Source: Hyphomicrobiales bacterium (GTDB taxonomy: Bacteria; Pseudomonadota; Alphaproteobacteria; Rhizobiales; Rhizobiaceae). Taken from it: a DNA stretch of 64,000 nucleotides. The stretch is from NCBI GenBank assembly GCA_900470805.1, contig UCCA01000022.1, forward strand, positions 124,001 through 188,000, given 5' to 3'. The notes below the pieces were generated by a model. That model searched no databases. It had not been told where the DNA came from and saw only the letters and a list, made by a program, of their open reading frames with translations. Numbering within the stretch: position 1 is the stretch's first letter; each line of letters opens with the position of its first letter. This document shows positions 52,347 to 61,091 of this stretch, one piece after another. A program made the translations under genes and the position numbers.

Positions 52347-53243
52347 ATGTCGCAGGTCTCTTCCGCCGTCGTTCAATCGCCGCCCTCCAACCGGCTGGCG
52401 CTGACTGCCCTCATTCTGGGCGGCGCGGCGATCGGCGGTTCGCCGATTTTTGTCCGCCTGTCGGAAGTCGGGCCGATGGCGACCGGCTTCTGGCGTGTGG
52501 CGCTGGCACTGATCCCGATCTTCATCTTTTCGCTGATCAAGCGAAACGACGCCGGCCCAAAGCCGCGCACGTGGTCGGACTACGGCCTGCTGATCCTGCC
52601 CGGTGTCATCCTCGCCACCGATCTGATCACCTGGCATTTGTCGATCACCATCACCTCCGTGGCCAACGCGACGCTGCTCGCCAATCTGGCGCCGGTCTTC
52701 GTCACCGCCATCGGTGTCGTGTTTCTGGGGGCTGCGGTCACCCGCGTCTTCGTGATCGGTCTCGTGCTGGCGGTTGCCGGCGTCGTCATTCTCAAGGGCG
52801 GACCGGGAGCGCTGACCCAGGGCGATCTGCGCGGCGATGGCGGCGCGGTGCTCGCGGCCATCTCCTATGCGCTCTATATCCTGGCGATCGGCCGGCTGCG
52901 CAGCCGCTTCCACACCATCCGCATCATGCTCTGGAGCACCGCATCGGCCGCGGTCTGCCTGTTCCCGTTCGGATACTTCCTTGAGGATCACCTGCTGCCC
53001 GCGACGGCCTATGGCTGGGCCATGGTGTTCGGCCTTGCCTTCATCAGCCATGCCAGCGGCCAGGTGGCGATCACCTATGCGCTCGCCTATCTCCCCGCCG
53101 CCTTCTCGTCGCTGACGCTGCTGCTGCAGCCTGTCGTGGCGGCAATCCTCGCCTGGATACTCCTGAGCGAGCCGATCGGCCCGATGCAGGCGATCGGCGG
53201 ACTGGTGGTGCTCGCCGGGATCATGGTCGCCCGGCGAGGCTGA
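52347..53243 (+). CDS. EamA-type DMT transporter
   Basis: A 298-residue inner-membrane protein with ten hydrophobic helices in two EamA repeats: first repeat with GGAAIGGSPIFVRLSEVGPMATGFWR (~22-47, in pieces) and LLANLAPVFVTAIGVVFLG, second with YALAYLPAAFSSLTLLLQPV (~248). Members export metabolites or drugs. The start at 52347 removes a non-conserved 41-residue extension. Its stop is six bases from that of the pyruvyl transferase gene on the other strand. Confidence 0.87.
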   Translation: MSQVSSAVVQSPPSNRLALTALILGGAAIGGSPIFVRLSEVGPMATGFWRVALALIPIFIFSLIKRNDAGPKPRTWSDYGLLILPGVILATDLITWHLSITITSVANATLLANLAPVFVTAIGVVFLGAAVTRVFVIGLVLAVAGVVILKGGPGALTQGDLRGDGGAVLAAISYALYILAIGRLRSRFHTIRIMLWSTASAAVCLFPFGYFLEDHLLPATAYGWAMVFGLAFISHASGQVAITYALAYLPAAFSSLTLLLQPVVAAILAWILLSEPIGPMQAIGGLVVLAGIMVARRG

Positions 53244-53249
53244 TCAGGA

Positions 53250-54272
53250 TCAGGCGACGGCGGCCTGCGGCTGTACGCGGCGCGCGTCAAGGACGGCGAG
53301 CGCATCATCGACGGTCGGCACCAGTGCGGCCTTGTCGGTGTTGCAGGTGTTCCACGCCTCGATGAAGCTGCTCGTCTTGCCGTAGCTGTTGTCGAGCACG
53401 CAGTGATCGGCGCCGATCAGCAGGGACATGATGTGGCCATGCATGCGGTCGGTGATCACCTGCCGCGCCGAACCGAGCAGCGCCACGCCGCGGTCAAAAC
53501 GCTGCTGTGCGCGCTCACGATAGGCAAGCTCGGTCATCCGCGCCCGGCCGCCGATCTTGCCGCTCAACAGCCCCTTCAGGATCGCGGCGTGCTTGGTCTG
53601 CTTCTGGAAGTCGGCGGACTCCTCAGGCCAGTCGGATTTCACCGTTCCCGATCGCAGCGTCGCCGCCGTCAGGTCCTGCGGCGTGCCGACTTCCTGGTCG
53701 TCGCGCAGGTTGAGCAGCAGTTCGTGTTGCGGCGCCGGCTTGGAGACGGGACCGATGCAGAAGGCCATGTCGGGGCAAAGGCGGGTTTCGCACTGGAACC
53801 AGCGCTGCGCGAAGGCAAGGCTCTTCTTGTCGCGCACCAGAAACGTGAACTGGCCATGCTTCTCGATCGCACGCGCGGTGCTGTCGATATTCTCCTGATC
53901 CTTGAAATGGATCGTCTGTGGCAACTGCACGATCGGCCGCCCCTTGTGCTTGTCGAGCATGCTCTCGCGGAACTCCCGAAAGCCCGGCCAGATGTCGCCG
54001 AAGTTGCCGCCGCCATGCAGCAGGATCCTGCCGTCGCCGATGGCGCCGAGCATGCGCTCATCGTCAACGGTCGGGATCTCGGAGACATAGGACGGACGCG
54101 TGCGCTTCTTGTCGAAATAGGCCAGCTCGCCCAGCCAGATGGCGCTGTCGCCGATATTGTAGTGATTGGGGAAGTCGAGCAGGGCAAAGCGTTCGGCCGG
54201 GTCGAACACGTCGGACAGGCTTTTCTCGATCACGCCCTGAAGGCGGTTGATGATCGTCAGATTGGATTCCAT
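53250..54272 (-). CDS. Polysaccharide pyruvyl transferase family protein
   Basis: A 340-residue cytoplasmic enzyme expected to put a ketal pyruvate from PEP onto a sugar of an exopolysaccharide unit, like ExoV or WcaK. Evidence: the N-terminal PNHYNIGDSAIWLGELAYF (~35-53), LLHGGGNFGDIWPGFREF (~84), VQLPQTIHFKD (~113) and the C-terminal ITDRMHGHIMSLLIGADHCVLDN (~274, in pieces) with the conserved RxHG. It is the third gene of a transcript with the flippase and GT2, after a 47-base gap. Confidence 0.87.
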   Translation of the reverse strand: MESNLTIINRLQGVIEKSLSDVFDPAERFALLDFPNHYNIGDSAIWLGELAYFDKKRTRPSYVSEIPTVDDERMLGAIGDGRILLHGGGNFGDIWPGFREFRESMLDKHKGRPIVQLPQTIHFKDQENIDSTARAIEKHGQFTFLVRDKKSLAFAQRWFQCETRLCPDMAFCIGPVSKPAPQHELLLNLRDDQEVGTPQDLTAATLRSGTVKSDWPEESADFQKQTKHAAILKGLLSGKIGGRARMTELAYRERAQQRFDRGVALLGSARQVITDRMHGHIMSLLIGADHCVLDNSYGKTSSFIEAWNTCNTDKAALVPTVDDALAVLDARRVQPQAAVA

Positions 54273-54319
54273 TGAAGGCTCCTTGTTCCAGGGACAAGAG
54301 GTCCGGGAGGGGCGCGGGA

Positions 54320-55810
54320 CTATGCCCGCGCGTGTTTGCGGAATGGATTGAGCGACATTGCAAGCGCGATGTAGGGCCGTATGACGGACCGGCCGAAGAT
54401 CGGCAGGAAGGCGATATAGACGACCGCGCCGAGCCCGACGCACAGTCCGAGCGTCAACCAGCGGTTCTGGACGTGCTCGGCGATGAAGGGATGGGCAAAC
54501 CACACGCATGCCGCCATCAGCAGTGAGCCGCACAGCGGCAGCGCCACCGCCTTCAGGGTGCTCTTGGCGTCGATGCTGGCGTAGCGAGACAGCACATACT
54601 GCTGGTAGGGCATGGTCAGCCATGCCCGCAGCGTATAGCCGGCGGCGACGGCGACGACGCCGTAGGGAACCAGCAGCCATGTCAGCACCAGTGTCGCCGC
54701 CAGCTGCAGGGCCGCGACGGAGAGGATGGATTCCGCCCGGTTGACGGCCGACAGCGCTGACGAGGCAAAGAAGTTCATCACGAACGGCACCGCCATCAGC
54801 ACCAGCACGGTGGCGATGTCGCCGGCGTTGCCCCACTTGTCGCCGAATAGAATGGCGATGATGTCGTTCGACAATGCGCCGAACCCGAGCAGCAGCGGGA
54901 TCGTGCCGAGCGCGGCGGCGCCGACGATCTTGTTATAGGCGTTGCGGAAGGCCACGGCATCGTTCTGCAGCCGCGACAGCGTCACCAGCGCCACGCTACC
55001 GATCGGCGCCAGCACTGCCTGTCCGATCAGCTCGATCAGGCGCCAGGCAATACGGTAGCGACCGACCTCGACCGGGCCGTACCAGCGCGAAATGAAGATA
55101 TCCTGCACGCGGGCGAGCAACATCCACATCAGCTGCGTCACGACGAGGCTGATGCTGAACAGGAAGACCGAGCGGAAAAGCGGGATGTTGAAACGGAATC
55201 GCGGCATCCAGGGATAGGCGATCCAGCCGAACAGGACCGTAGCCACGGCATTGACGGCAGTCTGCGCCACCAGTGCCCACACGCCCCAGCCCATGAAGGC
55301 GCAGGCGACGGCCGTGATCCCGGACAGAAGGCTGGCGGCAATCGCCTGGGCGGCGAGGTTCTTGTGGCCAAACTCGCGCGCCAGCCGGGCGTTGTGGATG
55401 ACCGCAAGCGAGGAGACCGGCAGCAGCGGCGCCAGCCAGCGCAGGATCTCGGATACCGAGGGATCGCGGACCAGTTGGCCGTAGTAGGGTGCAAACACGA
55501 AGACGACGGCAGCAACGATGCCACTGAACGCGATCGTCGCCCAGAAGGCGGTATCAGCCAGTTCCTCGTCGAGTTCCAGCTGGCGGGTGACCGCGTCGCC
55601 AAGGCCGGCATAGGCCAGCACACGCCCGATTTCCACGAACAGGCTGGCCAGCGCGAAAGTGCCGAAGTCGCCCGGTCCGAGAATGCGCGCTAGAATGACG
55701 AAGATCACAAAGGTCGCAATCGTGCTCCACGCAACGCGAACGACCGACCACAGGACGGAGAGGGCGGTCTTCTTCTTCAGTTCGGCGTGGGCAATTGCCG
55801 TATCTGGCAT
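54320..55810 (-). CDS. Polysaccharide flippase (Wzx/PST family)
   Basis: A 496-residue protein with about fourteen hydrophobic segments, of the MOP superfamily that flips lipid-linked oligosaccharide units across the inner membrane. Typical parts are VVRVAWSTIATFVIFVILARILGPGDFGTFALA (in pieces, ~22-54), LARVQDIFISRWYGPVEVG (~220) and VTLSRLQNDAVAFR (~263). It lies between a glycosyltransferase and a pyruvyl transferase, which supports a role in exopolysaccharide export. Confidence 0.87.
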   Translation of the reverse strand: MPDTAIAHAELKKKTALSVLWSVVRVAWSTIATFVIFVILARILGPGDFGTFALASLFVEIGRVLAYAGLGDAVTRQLELDEELADTAFWATIAFSGIVAAVVFVFAPYYGQLVRDPSVSEILRWLAPLLPVSSLAVIHNARLAREFGHKNLAAQAIAASLLSGITAVACAFMGWGVWALVAQTAVNAVATVLFGWIAYPWMPRFRFNIPLFRSVFLFSISLVVTQLMWMLLARVQDIFISRWYGPVEVGRYRIAWRLIELIGQAVLAPIGSVALVTLSRLQNDAVAFRNAYNKIVGAAALGTIPLLLGFGALSNDIIAILFGDKWGNAGDIATVLVLMAVPFVMNFFASSALSAVNRAESILSVAALQLAATLVLTWLLVPYGVVAVAAGYTLRAWLTMPYQQYVLSRYASIDAKSTLKAVALPLCGSLLMAACVWFAHPFIAEHVQNRWLTLGLCVGLGAVVYIAFLPIFGRSVIRPYIALAMSLNPFRKHARA

Positions 55811-55872
55811 TCAGTATCCAATCAAATAGGTGCGCGGGCGCGCGCAATCTCTGCGCTGGTGGGCAAGCCCGC

Positions 55873-56802
55873 TCAAGCGGTTCGTCCGACCCTCTTTCCG
55901 CCACTCCGGGAACGCCAATAGGCGATCATGCCGACGAAATTGTCGCGCACCTGCCGGCGGTAGGTCAGGCCAAGCTCCTCGTTGAGCTTCGGGCGACCGA
56001 CGGCCTCGAGGATAGCCTGGCGGATGTCCCAGCGCAGCATGCCGCGCATGTTGGACCGGCGATCGAACAGATATTTGGCGTAAAGCGCGCCGTTGCCGAA
56101 CGCGTAGCCGCTCTGCAGCTTGTGCACCTCGTCGATCGCGCGGCGTCCGTGGAAATGCTTGACGGCGAACTCCGGCAGGTATTCGACGCGGATGCCGGCG
56201 TTGAAGGCGCGGTGGACATAGTCCGTGTCCTCGCCCGACCGGAACGGCGTTCCGGCGCCAAAGCGAGTATCGAACAGGCCGATCCTGTCGGCCAGCGCGC
56301 GGGTAAACGCCATGTTGGCGCCATGAATGAAGCCGCCGCTGTGATGATACGGCGTCATCAGGATCGGCTCGAGTTCGGTCTTGATGGTGATCGGCAGGTC
56401 CCGGCTATCACCAAGCTCGATCCGGCCGCCCCGCATCACCGGTTCCTCGTCGGCGGCAAAGAGCGTCGACAGCGCACTGAAATAGTCGGGAAAAATCTCG
56501 CAATCATCGTCGGTGAAGGCAAGGATTTTGCCCTTGGCGGCATCCATGCCGCTGTTGCGCGCATTGGCCAGCCCCGGCTTGGTTTCATGGATGAGATTGG
56601 TGGCGATCGGCGCCGTCTCCGCCCACTCGCGGACGATTTCGGAAGTGTTGTCGGTGGAGCCATTGTCGACGAAGACAAGTTCCAGAGCCAGATGCTCTGC
56701 ATGGCGCGCGGCGCTGGAAACGGCGTCCAGGCAATTCTTCAGTCCATATGCCCGATTCTTTGAAGAGATAATCAGGCTGATGTCCACGGGCTGAGGAGGC
56801 AT
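55873..56802 (-). CDS. Family 2 glycosyltransferase of the exopolysaccharide cluster
   Basis: A 309-residue GT-A enzyme. The catalytic pattern is DISLIISSKNRAYGLKNCL (~7-25), VFVDNGSTDNTSEIV (~43-57), TKPGLANARNSGMDAAKG, the metal-binding ILAFTDDDCEIFPDY (~93-107) and SGEDTDYVHRAFNAG (~190). It has no large membrane region. It adds a sugar to the repeat unit; sugar not deducible. The start at 56802 lies after the AT-rich region; longer frames upstream run into that region and have no ribosome site. Confidence 0.87.
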   Translation of the reverse strand: MPPQPVDISLIISSKNRAYGLKNCLDAVSSAARHAEHLALELVFVDNGSTDNTSEIVREWAETAPIATNLIHETKPGLANARNSGMDAAKGKILAFTDDDCEIFPDYFSALSTLFAADEEPVMRGGRIELGDSRDLPITIKTELEPILMTPYHHSGGFIHGANMAFTRALADRIGLFDTRFGAGTPFRSGEDTDYVHRAFNAGIRVEYLPEFAVKHFHGRRAIDEVHKLQSGYAFGNGALYAKYLFDRRSNMRGMLRWDIRQAILEAVGRPKLNEELGLTYRRQVRDNFVGMIAYWRSRSGGKRVGRTA

Positions 56803-57425
56803 GTGTCTTTTTCCTTCTGCAGTCGAAGTCGGGGAAAGGGTAGGGCGCTCCCCCGGGCCCGGCAAGAAACATTTTGCGTTGCAGCAAACCAGTACAGTTT
56901 GCCGAAAAACCAAAACAATGTGGTGATTTCTTGCTGATATATTTTTTATCGATATATATCGAATTTGATGTGGAGATATTTTGAAATACAAGAATAGTAA
57001 GTGTAATAATTCGTGTTCTTGTAATATTTGTAACTGGAATATTCTTTCTGAATAAGAAAATGAATCGCAAGTTTTCTATATGTGAAACCGAAGTTGTTCT
57101 GATGTGGCGTCTGTCGACGAGAGAAATTCTAGGGATATTGCCGGATCGATGTTATGCATCACTTCGCATGTGCGAAGCGCATAGACGTGGTAAAGAAGAA
57201 GATCGAGATCAGCTCAGGGTTTTATCTGGAACAGCTTTATACGTGGATTTTTAATGGCGCAAAACTGAGTCACGACTTTGTTCCATGCTCCGTCTCCGAG
57301 TAAAAATTAAAATACTCGACCTGTGGATGTGGTTGTGGGTGTCTTGCGAGCCAACGATGTTTCATTGCCGGCTCGCGCACTTGGTTTAGACTTTGCGGTA
57401 AGCGCCGAATGTCTGGCCGCGAGGC
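56803..57425. other. AT-rich 623-base upstream region of the exopolysaccharide trio
   Basis: From about 56880 to 57260 the base composition drops sharply in G+C against the rest of the window (long runs such as TATTTTTTATCGATATATATCG). A perfect palindrome TCGATATATATCGA lies at 56949-56962. The only open frame (57060-57254, plus) has no ribosome site and AT-driven content. This looks like a silencer-bound promoter region; rhizobial MucR/Ros binds such DNA at exopolysaccharide genes. No other gene seen. Confidence 0.5.
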
Positions 57426-59051
57426 TTATTCCTCGTGCGACAACCATTTCTGGATGACCGGAACATCGTCATCGCCGAGCAGGTGCCCGGTCGGAATGAT
57501 GCTCGAATCGACCGTCGCCCCGGAGCTCTTCAGCCGGGTTTCAAGGTCGCTGGCGTATTTGCCGTAGGCGTCCGTTTTGCCGCTGATGACAAGCAGGTCC
57601 GTTCCCTTGAGGTCCGCATGCGGATAGTCGCTGAGCACAGGCATGGAGCGCAGCAGCACCGCCTTGTGAACGAGTTTAGGGTGCAGGTAGAGCAGCGAAT
57701 TCAGAAGGTTGGCGCCATTGGAATAGCCGACGTAAACAAGCTTCTTCGGATCCAGCCCATAGGATTTGACCGCGCCGTCGATGAAGGCCGCAAATGCTTC
57801 CGCCTCGCTCTTGATGTCCTGCTGGTCGAACGAGAAAGGCGTGATTCGCTTGTACCAGCGTGGAATGCCTTCCTCCGTCGCCCGCCCGCGCACGCCGAGC
57901 AGCGTGGCCCGAGGCGCCACCTTGTGCAGCAGCGGCATCAGCGTCGTCTCGTTGCCACCTGAACCGTGCAACAGCACCAGAACGGTGCCGTCGGGATCCG
58001 GCGGTGTATAGAAGCGGTGCACGAAGGGCAGGTCGCGGTAATTGACGCGCGGCTCGCCGGGCATCGAGAACTGCGGCAGCACGACCTTCAGGTCCTTGAG
58101 ATCCGTGATCGGGTCTTTCGGCACGAACAGTTTCTCGCCAAGCGTCTCCACCGGCTCGTCCACCGTCATGCCCGGCTTGTCGGTCGCCATCTCGATCAGC
58201 GTGCCGCCCGGCTCGCGCACATAGAGCGAGCGGAAGTATTTGCGGTCGTGAACGTTGATGTCGGCCTCCGACGCGCCTTCGGCGTGAAGCTTGTTATGAA
58301 CATCGTCCAGCGCCCGGTCATCCGCGGCGCGGAACGCGACGTGATCGAACGTACCTGTCCCCGGCGCGCCGGACCAGAAGCCCTTCGCGTTCCTGATATC
58401 GACGATATCGCCGGATTGCGAAACCAGGCGGTCGATATTGCCTTGGTTCTCCTGGAAGCGGTAGCCAAAGTGGCTTTCGACGAAGCTGCGGCTTTCCGCT
58501 GGAGTCTCGGTCAGCATCGTCGTCCCACGCACGCGCTGGATTGCGTGCTCGGCGGGCACGCCGGCGCCCGTCCAGACTGCCGGTGATTTGATATCGGGCG
58601 CGCCCGCGAGCTTGACGATGATATTGTCAGGGTCCTTCAGCCGCAGCACCGGCTCGCCGAATTCATCGGCCGGCCCTTCGGTGCGAATACCGTGGCTCAT
58701 GGCCCGCGTCAGCCAGTATCCGATGCTGGTTGGATCGATCGCCAGCGCCAGTTCGCTCAGTTGTCCAAAACCGGCGCGACCCGGCGCGCCGTCTTCCCAG
58801 ACGAGGAACGTCACGAGAGAGCCGGGTGTCCCCTCCGCGTCGCCGTAAATCAGATGCAGCTGTGTCGCATCCTCGAAACCGGCCGTCTGCTTGACAAGCC
58901 GCATGCCGAGAAAGCCTGCGTAGAAATCGACATTCGCCTGAACCTTCCGGGTCAGAAGCGTGATGTGGTGTATGCCTGATACCATGGAGGGAAGCCCGGA
59001 TTGCATGGGGGATAGAAGAAGCGCGGAGATGAAGGTGAGTATAACGGTCAT
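57426..59051 (-). CDS. Fused ring-cleaving dioxygenase (MhqO-like) and alpha/beta hydrolase (MhqD-like)
   Basis: A two-enzyme protein of 541 residues (519 from the domain start). The first ~300 residues are two VOC repeats (SGIHHITLLTRKVQANVDFY; RVRGTTMLTETPAESRSFVE; YVREPGGTLIEMATDKPG), as in MhqO-type dioxygenases. Residues ~325-535 form an alpha/beta hydrolase of the MhqD/carboxylesterase type: VLLHGSGGNE, nucleophile in VGYSNGANLLNSL, a distal acid and GHLLGDDD. In Bacillus the two are separate genes for quinone detoxification. The ATG at 59051 overlaps the stop of the upstream receiver-kinase (ATGA); the conserved domain itself starts at about 58985. Confidence 0.85.
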   Translation of the reverse strand: MTVILTFISALLLSPMQSGLPSMVSGIHHITLLTRKVQANVDFYAGFLGMRLVKQTAGFEDATQLHLIYGDAEGTPGSLVTFLVWEDGAPGRAGFGQLSELALAIDPTSIGYWLTRAMSHGIRTEGPADEFGEPVLRLKDPDNIIVKLAGAPDIKSPAVWTGAGVPAEHAIQRVRGTTMLTETPAESRSFVESHFGYRFQENQGNIDRLVSQSGDIVDIRNAKGFWSGAPGTGTFDHVAFRAADDRALDDVHNKLHAEGASEADINVHDRKYFRSLYVREPGGTLIEMATDKPGMTVDEPVETLGEKLFVPKDPITDLKDLKVVLPQFSMPGEPRVNYRDLPFVHRFYTPPDPDGTVLVLLHGSGGNETTLMPLLHKVAPRATLLGVRGRATEEGIPRWYKRITPFSFDQQDIKSEAEAFAAFIDGAVKSYGLDPKKLVYVGYSNGANLLNSLLYLHPKLVHKAVLLRSMPVLSDYPHADLKGTDLLVISGKTDAYGKYASDLETRLKSSGATVDSSIIPTGHLLGDDDVPVIQKWLSHEE

Positions 59052-60661
59052 ATCGTTGCGTTTGCTTGGTGCCTTGTTTGCTCTGCATAGAGAATTAGGG
59101 CATCTCCGCAAGGCTGCAAATCCAAAGTGCCAACATCTTCCAGTGCCAGCTGCAATTGTTGCAACGTCGGCGGCTTGACCATGTAGGCCCGCGCACCGAG
59201 CGACTTGGCACGCTGCATGTCGTCCGGATCGCTTGATGTACTGAGCATGCAGACCGGAATCAGCCTCAGCCTTTCGTCCACCGACAGGGCCTCGAGCACC
59301 TCGAATCCATCCATGATCGGCATGTTGACGTCGAGCAGTATCAGGTCGATCAAAGGATCGTGAGCGGCCGTTGACCGCGCCTCCAGCAGCCGCATCGCCT
59401 CCCGACCGTTGCTGGCGAGATGAAGGTTGAAGCTCACCTTCTCCCGCCTCATCAGCTTGATCTTCAGTAGCTGCACATCCGCGGGACTGTCGTCGACCAG
59501 AAGAACCTCGGCCACACGGCCCATACCCGCCGGTCGCTGCCCTGCTGGTGCGCTGTCGAGTGTGTCGACCGGCGTGGCCCCGGCGTCAGGCCGGGCCAGC
59601 GGCAGCTCGACGATGAAGGTCGTGCCGCCGTCCTTGCCATCCTCGCACCAGATCGCGCCGTCGTGAAGCTGCGCGATCCGCCGGCAGATCGCCAGCCCCA
59701 GCCCCGTTCCCTCGATGCCACGGCCGACAAGCCGCTTGAACGGCTGGAAGATCAGATCTCGATGCCCGGCCGCGATGCCCGGACCGTTGTCGCTGACGGA
59801 CAGCCGGCAGACCGCGCCGTCGTTCTCCGCTGAAATCCGCAATCTCGGGATCGGCGCTTCGCAGTATTTGACGGCGTTGGAGACAAGATTCTGCAGCAGC
59901 TGGACCAGCAGCGTCGTGTCGCCCATCACCTCGGGCAGGACATCCCGCGTGATCTCGGCCCGGCGGCTGCCGATCTGTTCGCGCAGATTGCTTTCCACCT
60001 GGTCTAGGACGGCCGACAGCGCCACCGACTTCGTTTCCAGTTCGCCGGATACCTCCAGCTTCGAGAGGCCCGACACCTTGACGATCAGGTCTTCCATATG
60101 ATCGGCGGCCCTCAGCACGTAGCCCAGCAGGTCGTGATCCTCGTCGGCGAGCGATGCGGACGCCTGCAGAAGCCGACTGAACGACTTGATGGTTCGCAGT
60201 GGCTCCTTCAGGTCATGGGCCATGGCTCGCGTGAAAATCTCGAGCGATTGCTGCTTCTGCTCCAGCTTGGCCGCCAGATCGCCATGCATCACCGCGCTCT
60301 GGATGCAGCGGTGCAGGGTTTCCGACGATAGCATGTCCTTGGTGAGATAGTCGCGTGCGCCGCCCTTCATCACTTCGACGGCAACCGTCTCGCTGCCTTG
60401 GCCGGTCAGCATGATCACGTTTGCGGAAGGATCGAGCTTGAGAATCTCCTCAAGCACGCCGACGCCGTCGCGGCCCGGCAGCGAGTAGTCGAGCAGCACG
60501 CAGTCCGGCCGCTTCTGCGCCATAAGCGCCAGGCCCTCGTCGCCGGTCTCCGCCTCGAACACGACATAGCCGCCGCCCGGCGCGCGTCGAAGCATGCGGC
60601 GATAGACCTCGCGGTCGTCGATATTGTCATCGATGATCAGGACCGCGCTGCTCTCGCCCAT
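59048..60661 (-). CDS. Receiver - histidine kinase - receiver protein
   Basis: A 537-residue soluble triple-domain protein. First receiver (~5-125): LIIDDNIDDREVY, acceptor D in CVLLDYSLPGRDG (~57), lysine in DYLTKDML. HisKA with AMAHDLKEPLRTIKSF (~147) and HATPase with VSDNGPGIAAGHRD (~290) and GTGLGLAICRRI (~317). Second receiver (~405-530): VLLVDDSPADVQLL, acceptor D in LILLDVNMPIMDG (~460), KPPTLQQL. There is no DNA-binding or enzyme output. It starts four bases after the stand-alone receiver and overlaps the enzyme gene after it, so it is an internal node of a phosphorelay. Confidence 0.9.
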   Translation of the reverse strand: MGESSAVLIIDDNIDDREVYRRMLRRAPGGGYVVFEAETGDEGLALMAQKRPDCVLLDYSLPGRDGVGVLEEILKLDPSANVIMLTGQGSETVAVEVMKGGARDYLTKDMLSSETLHRCIQSAVMHGDLAAKLEQKQQSLEIFTRAMAHDLKEPLRTIKSFSRLLQASASLADEDHDLLGYVLRAADHMEDLIVKVSGLSKLEVSGELETKSVALSAVLDQVESNLREQIGSRRAEITRDVLPEVMGDTTLLVQLLQNLVSNAVKYCEAPIPRLRISAENDGAVCRLSVSDNGPGIAAGHRDLIFQPFKRLVGRGIEGTGLGLAICRRIAQLHDGAIWCEDGKDGGTTFIVELPLARPDAGATPVDTLDSAPAGQRPAGMGRVAEVLLVDDSPADVQLLKIKLMRREKVSFNLHLASNGREAMRLLEARSTAAHDPLIDLILLDVNMPIMDGFEVLEALSVDERLRLIPVCMLSTSSDPDDMQRAKSLGARAYMVKPPTLQQLQLALEDVGTLDLQPCGDALILYAEQTRHQANATI

Positions 60662-60665
60662 GGCC

Positions 60666-61091
60666 TTATCCTTCCAGCGGCAGGATGGCGATTTCGAACC
60701 AGTATTCCTTCAGCCGCTGTATGGCGGCGAACAGGCCGTCGAGATCGACCGGCTTCTGCACATAGGTGTTGGCGCCGAGCGTGTAGCAACTCTCGATGTC
60801 GCGCTCGTCGTCGGATGTCGTCAGGATCACCACCGGGATCTTGCGCCACGCCGCGTTGGACTTGATCGCCTCCAGCGTCTTGCGGCCGTCCAGCCCCGGC
60901 ATGTTGAGATCGAGGAGGATAAGGCCGGGGCGCACCGCCATCGTCGCCAGCATGTCGAGCGCCTGCTGACCGGAGGCAGCCCATTCCACCGGGTTCTTCA
61001 GATTGGCGCGCTTGAAGGCGCGGATCGTCGCCTCGAAATCGTCCTCGCTGTCTTCGACGATGAGGATCGGCTGTGATTCACGTTGCGGCAT
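60666..61091 (-). CDS. Stand-alone receiver protein (Rcp1/CheY-like)
   Basis: A 141-residue single-domain response regulator: LIVEDSEDDFEATIRAFKR (~9-27), acceptor D in LILLDLNMPGLDGRK (~62), VVILTTSDDERDIESCY (~87) and lysine in TYVQKPVDLDGLF (~115). It is similar in pattern to the receiver at 21334-21771, and both sit next to a membrane kinase. Its start lies inside the end of the kinase gene (14-base overlap), indicating translational coupling. Confidence 0.9.
   Translation of the reverse strand: MPQRESQPILIVEDSEDDFEATIRAFKRANLKNPVEWAASGQQALDMLATMAVRPGLILLDLNMPGLDGRKTLEAIKSNAAWRKIPVVILTTSDDERDIESCYTLGANTYVQKPVDLDGLFAAIQRLKEYWFEIAILPLEG

Noticed and set aside
57060..57254. 64-residue plus-strand frame in the AT-rich region
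   Set aside because: No ribosome site, no domain, and composition follows the AT-rich island; not supported as a gene.
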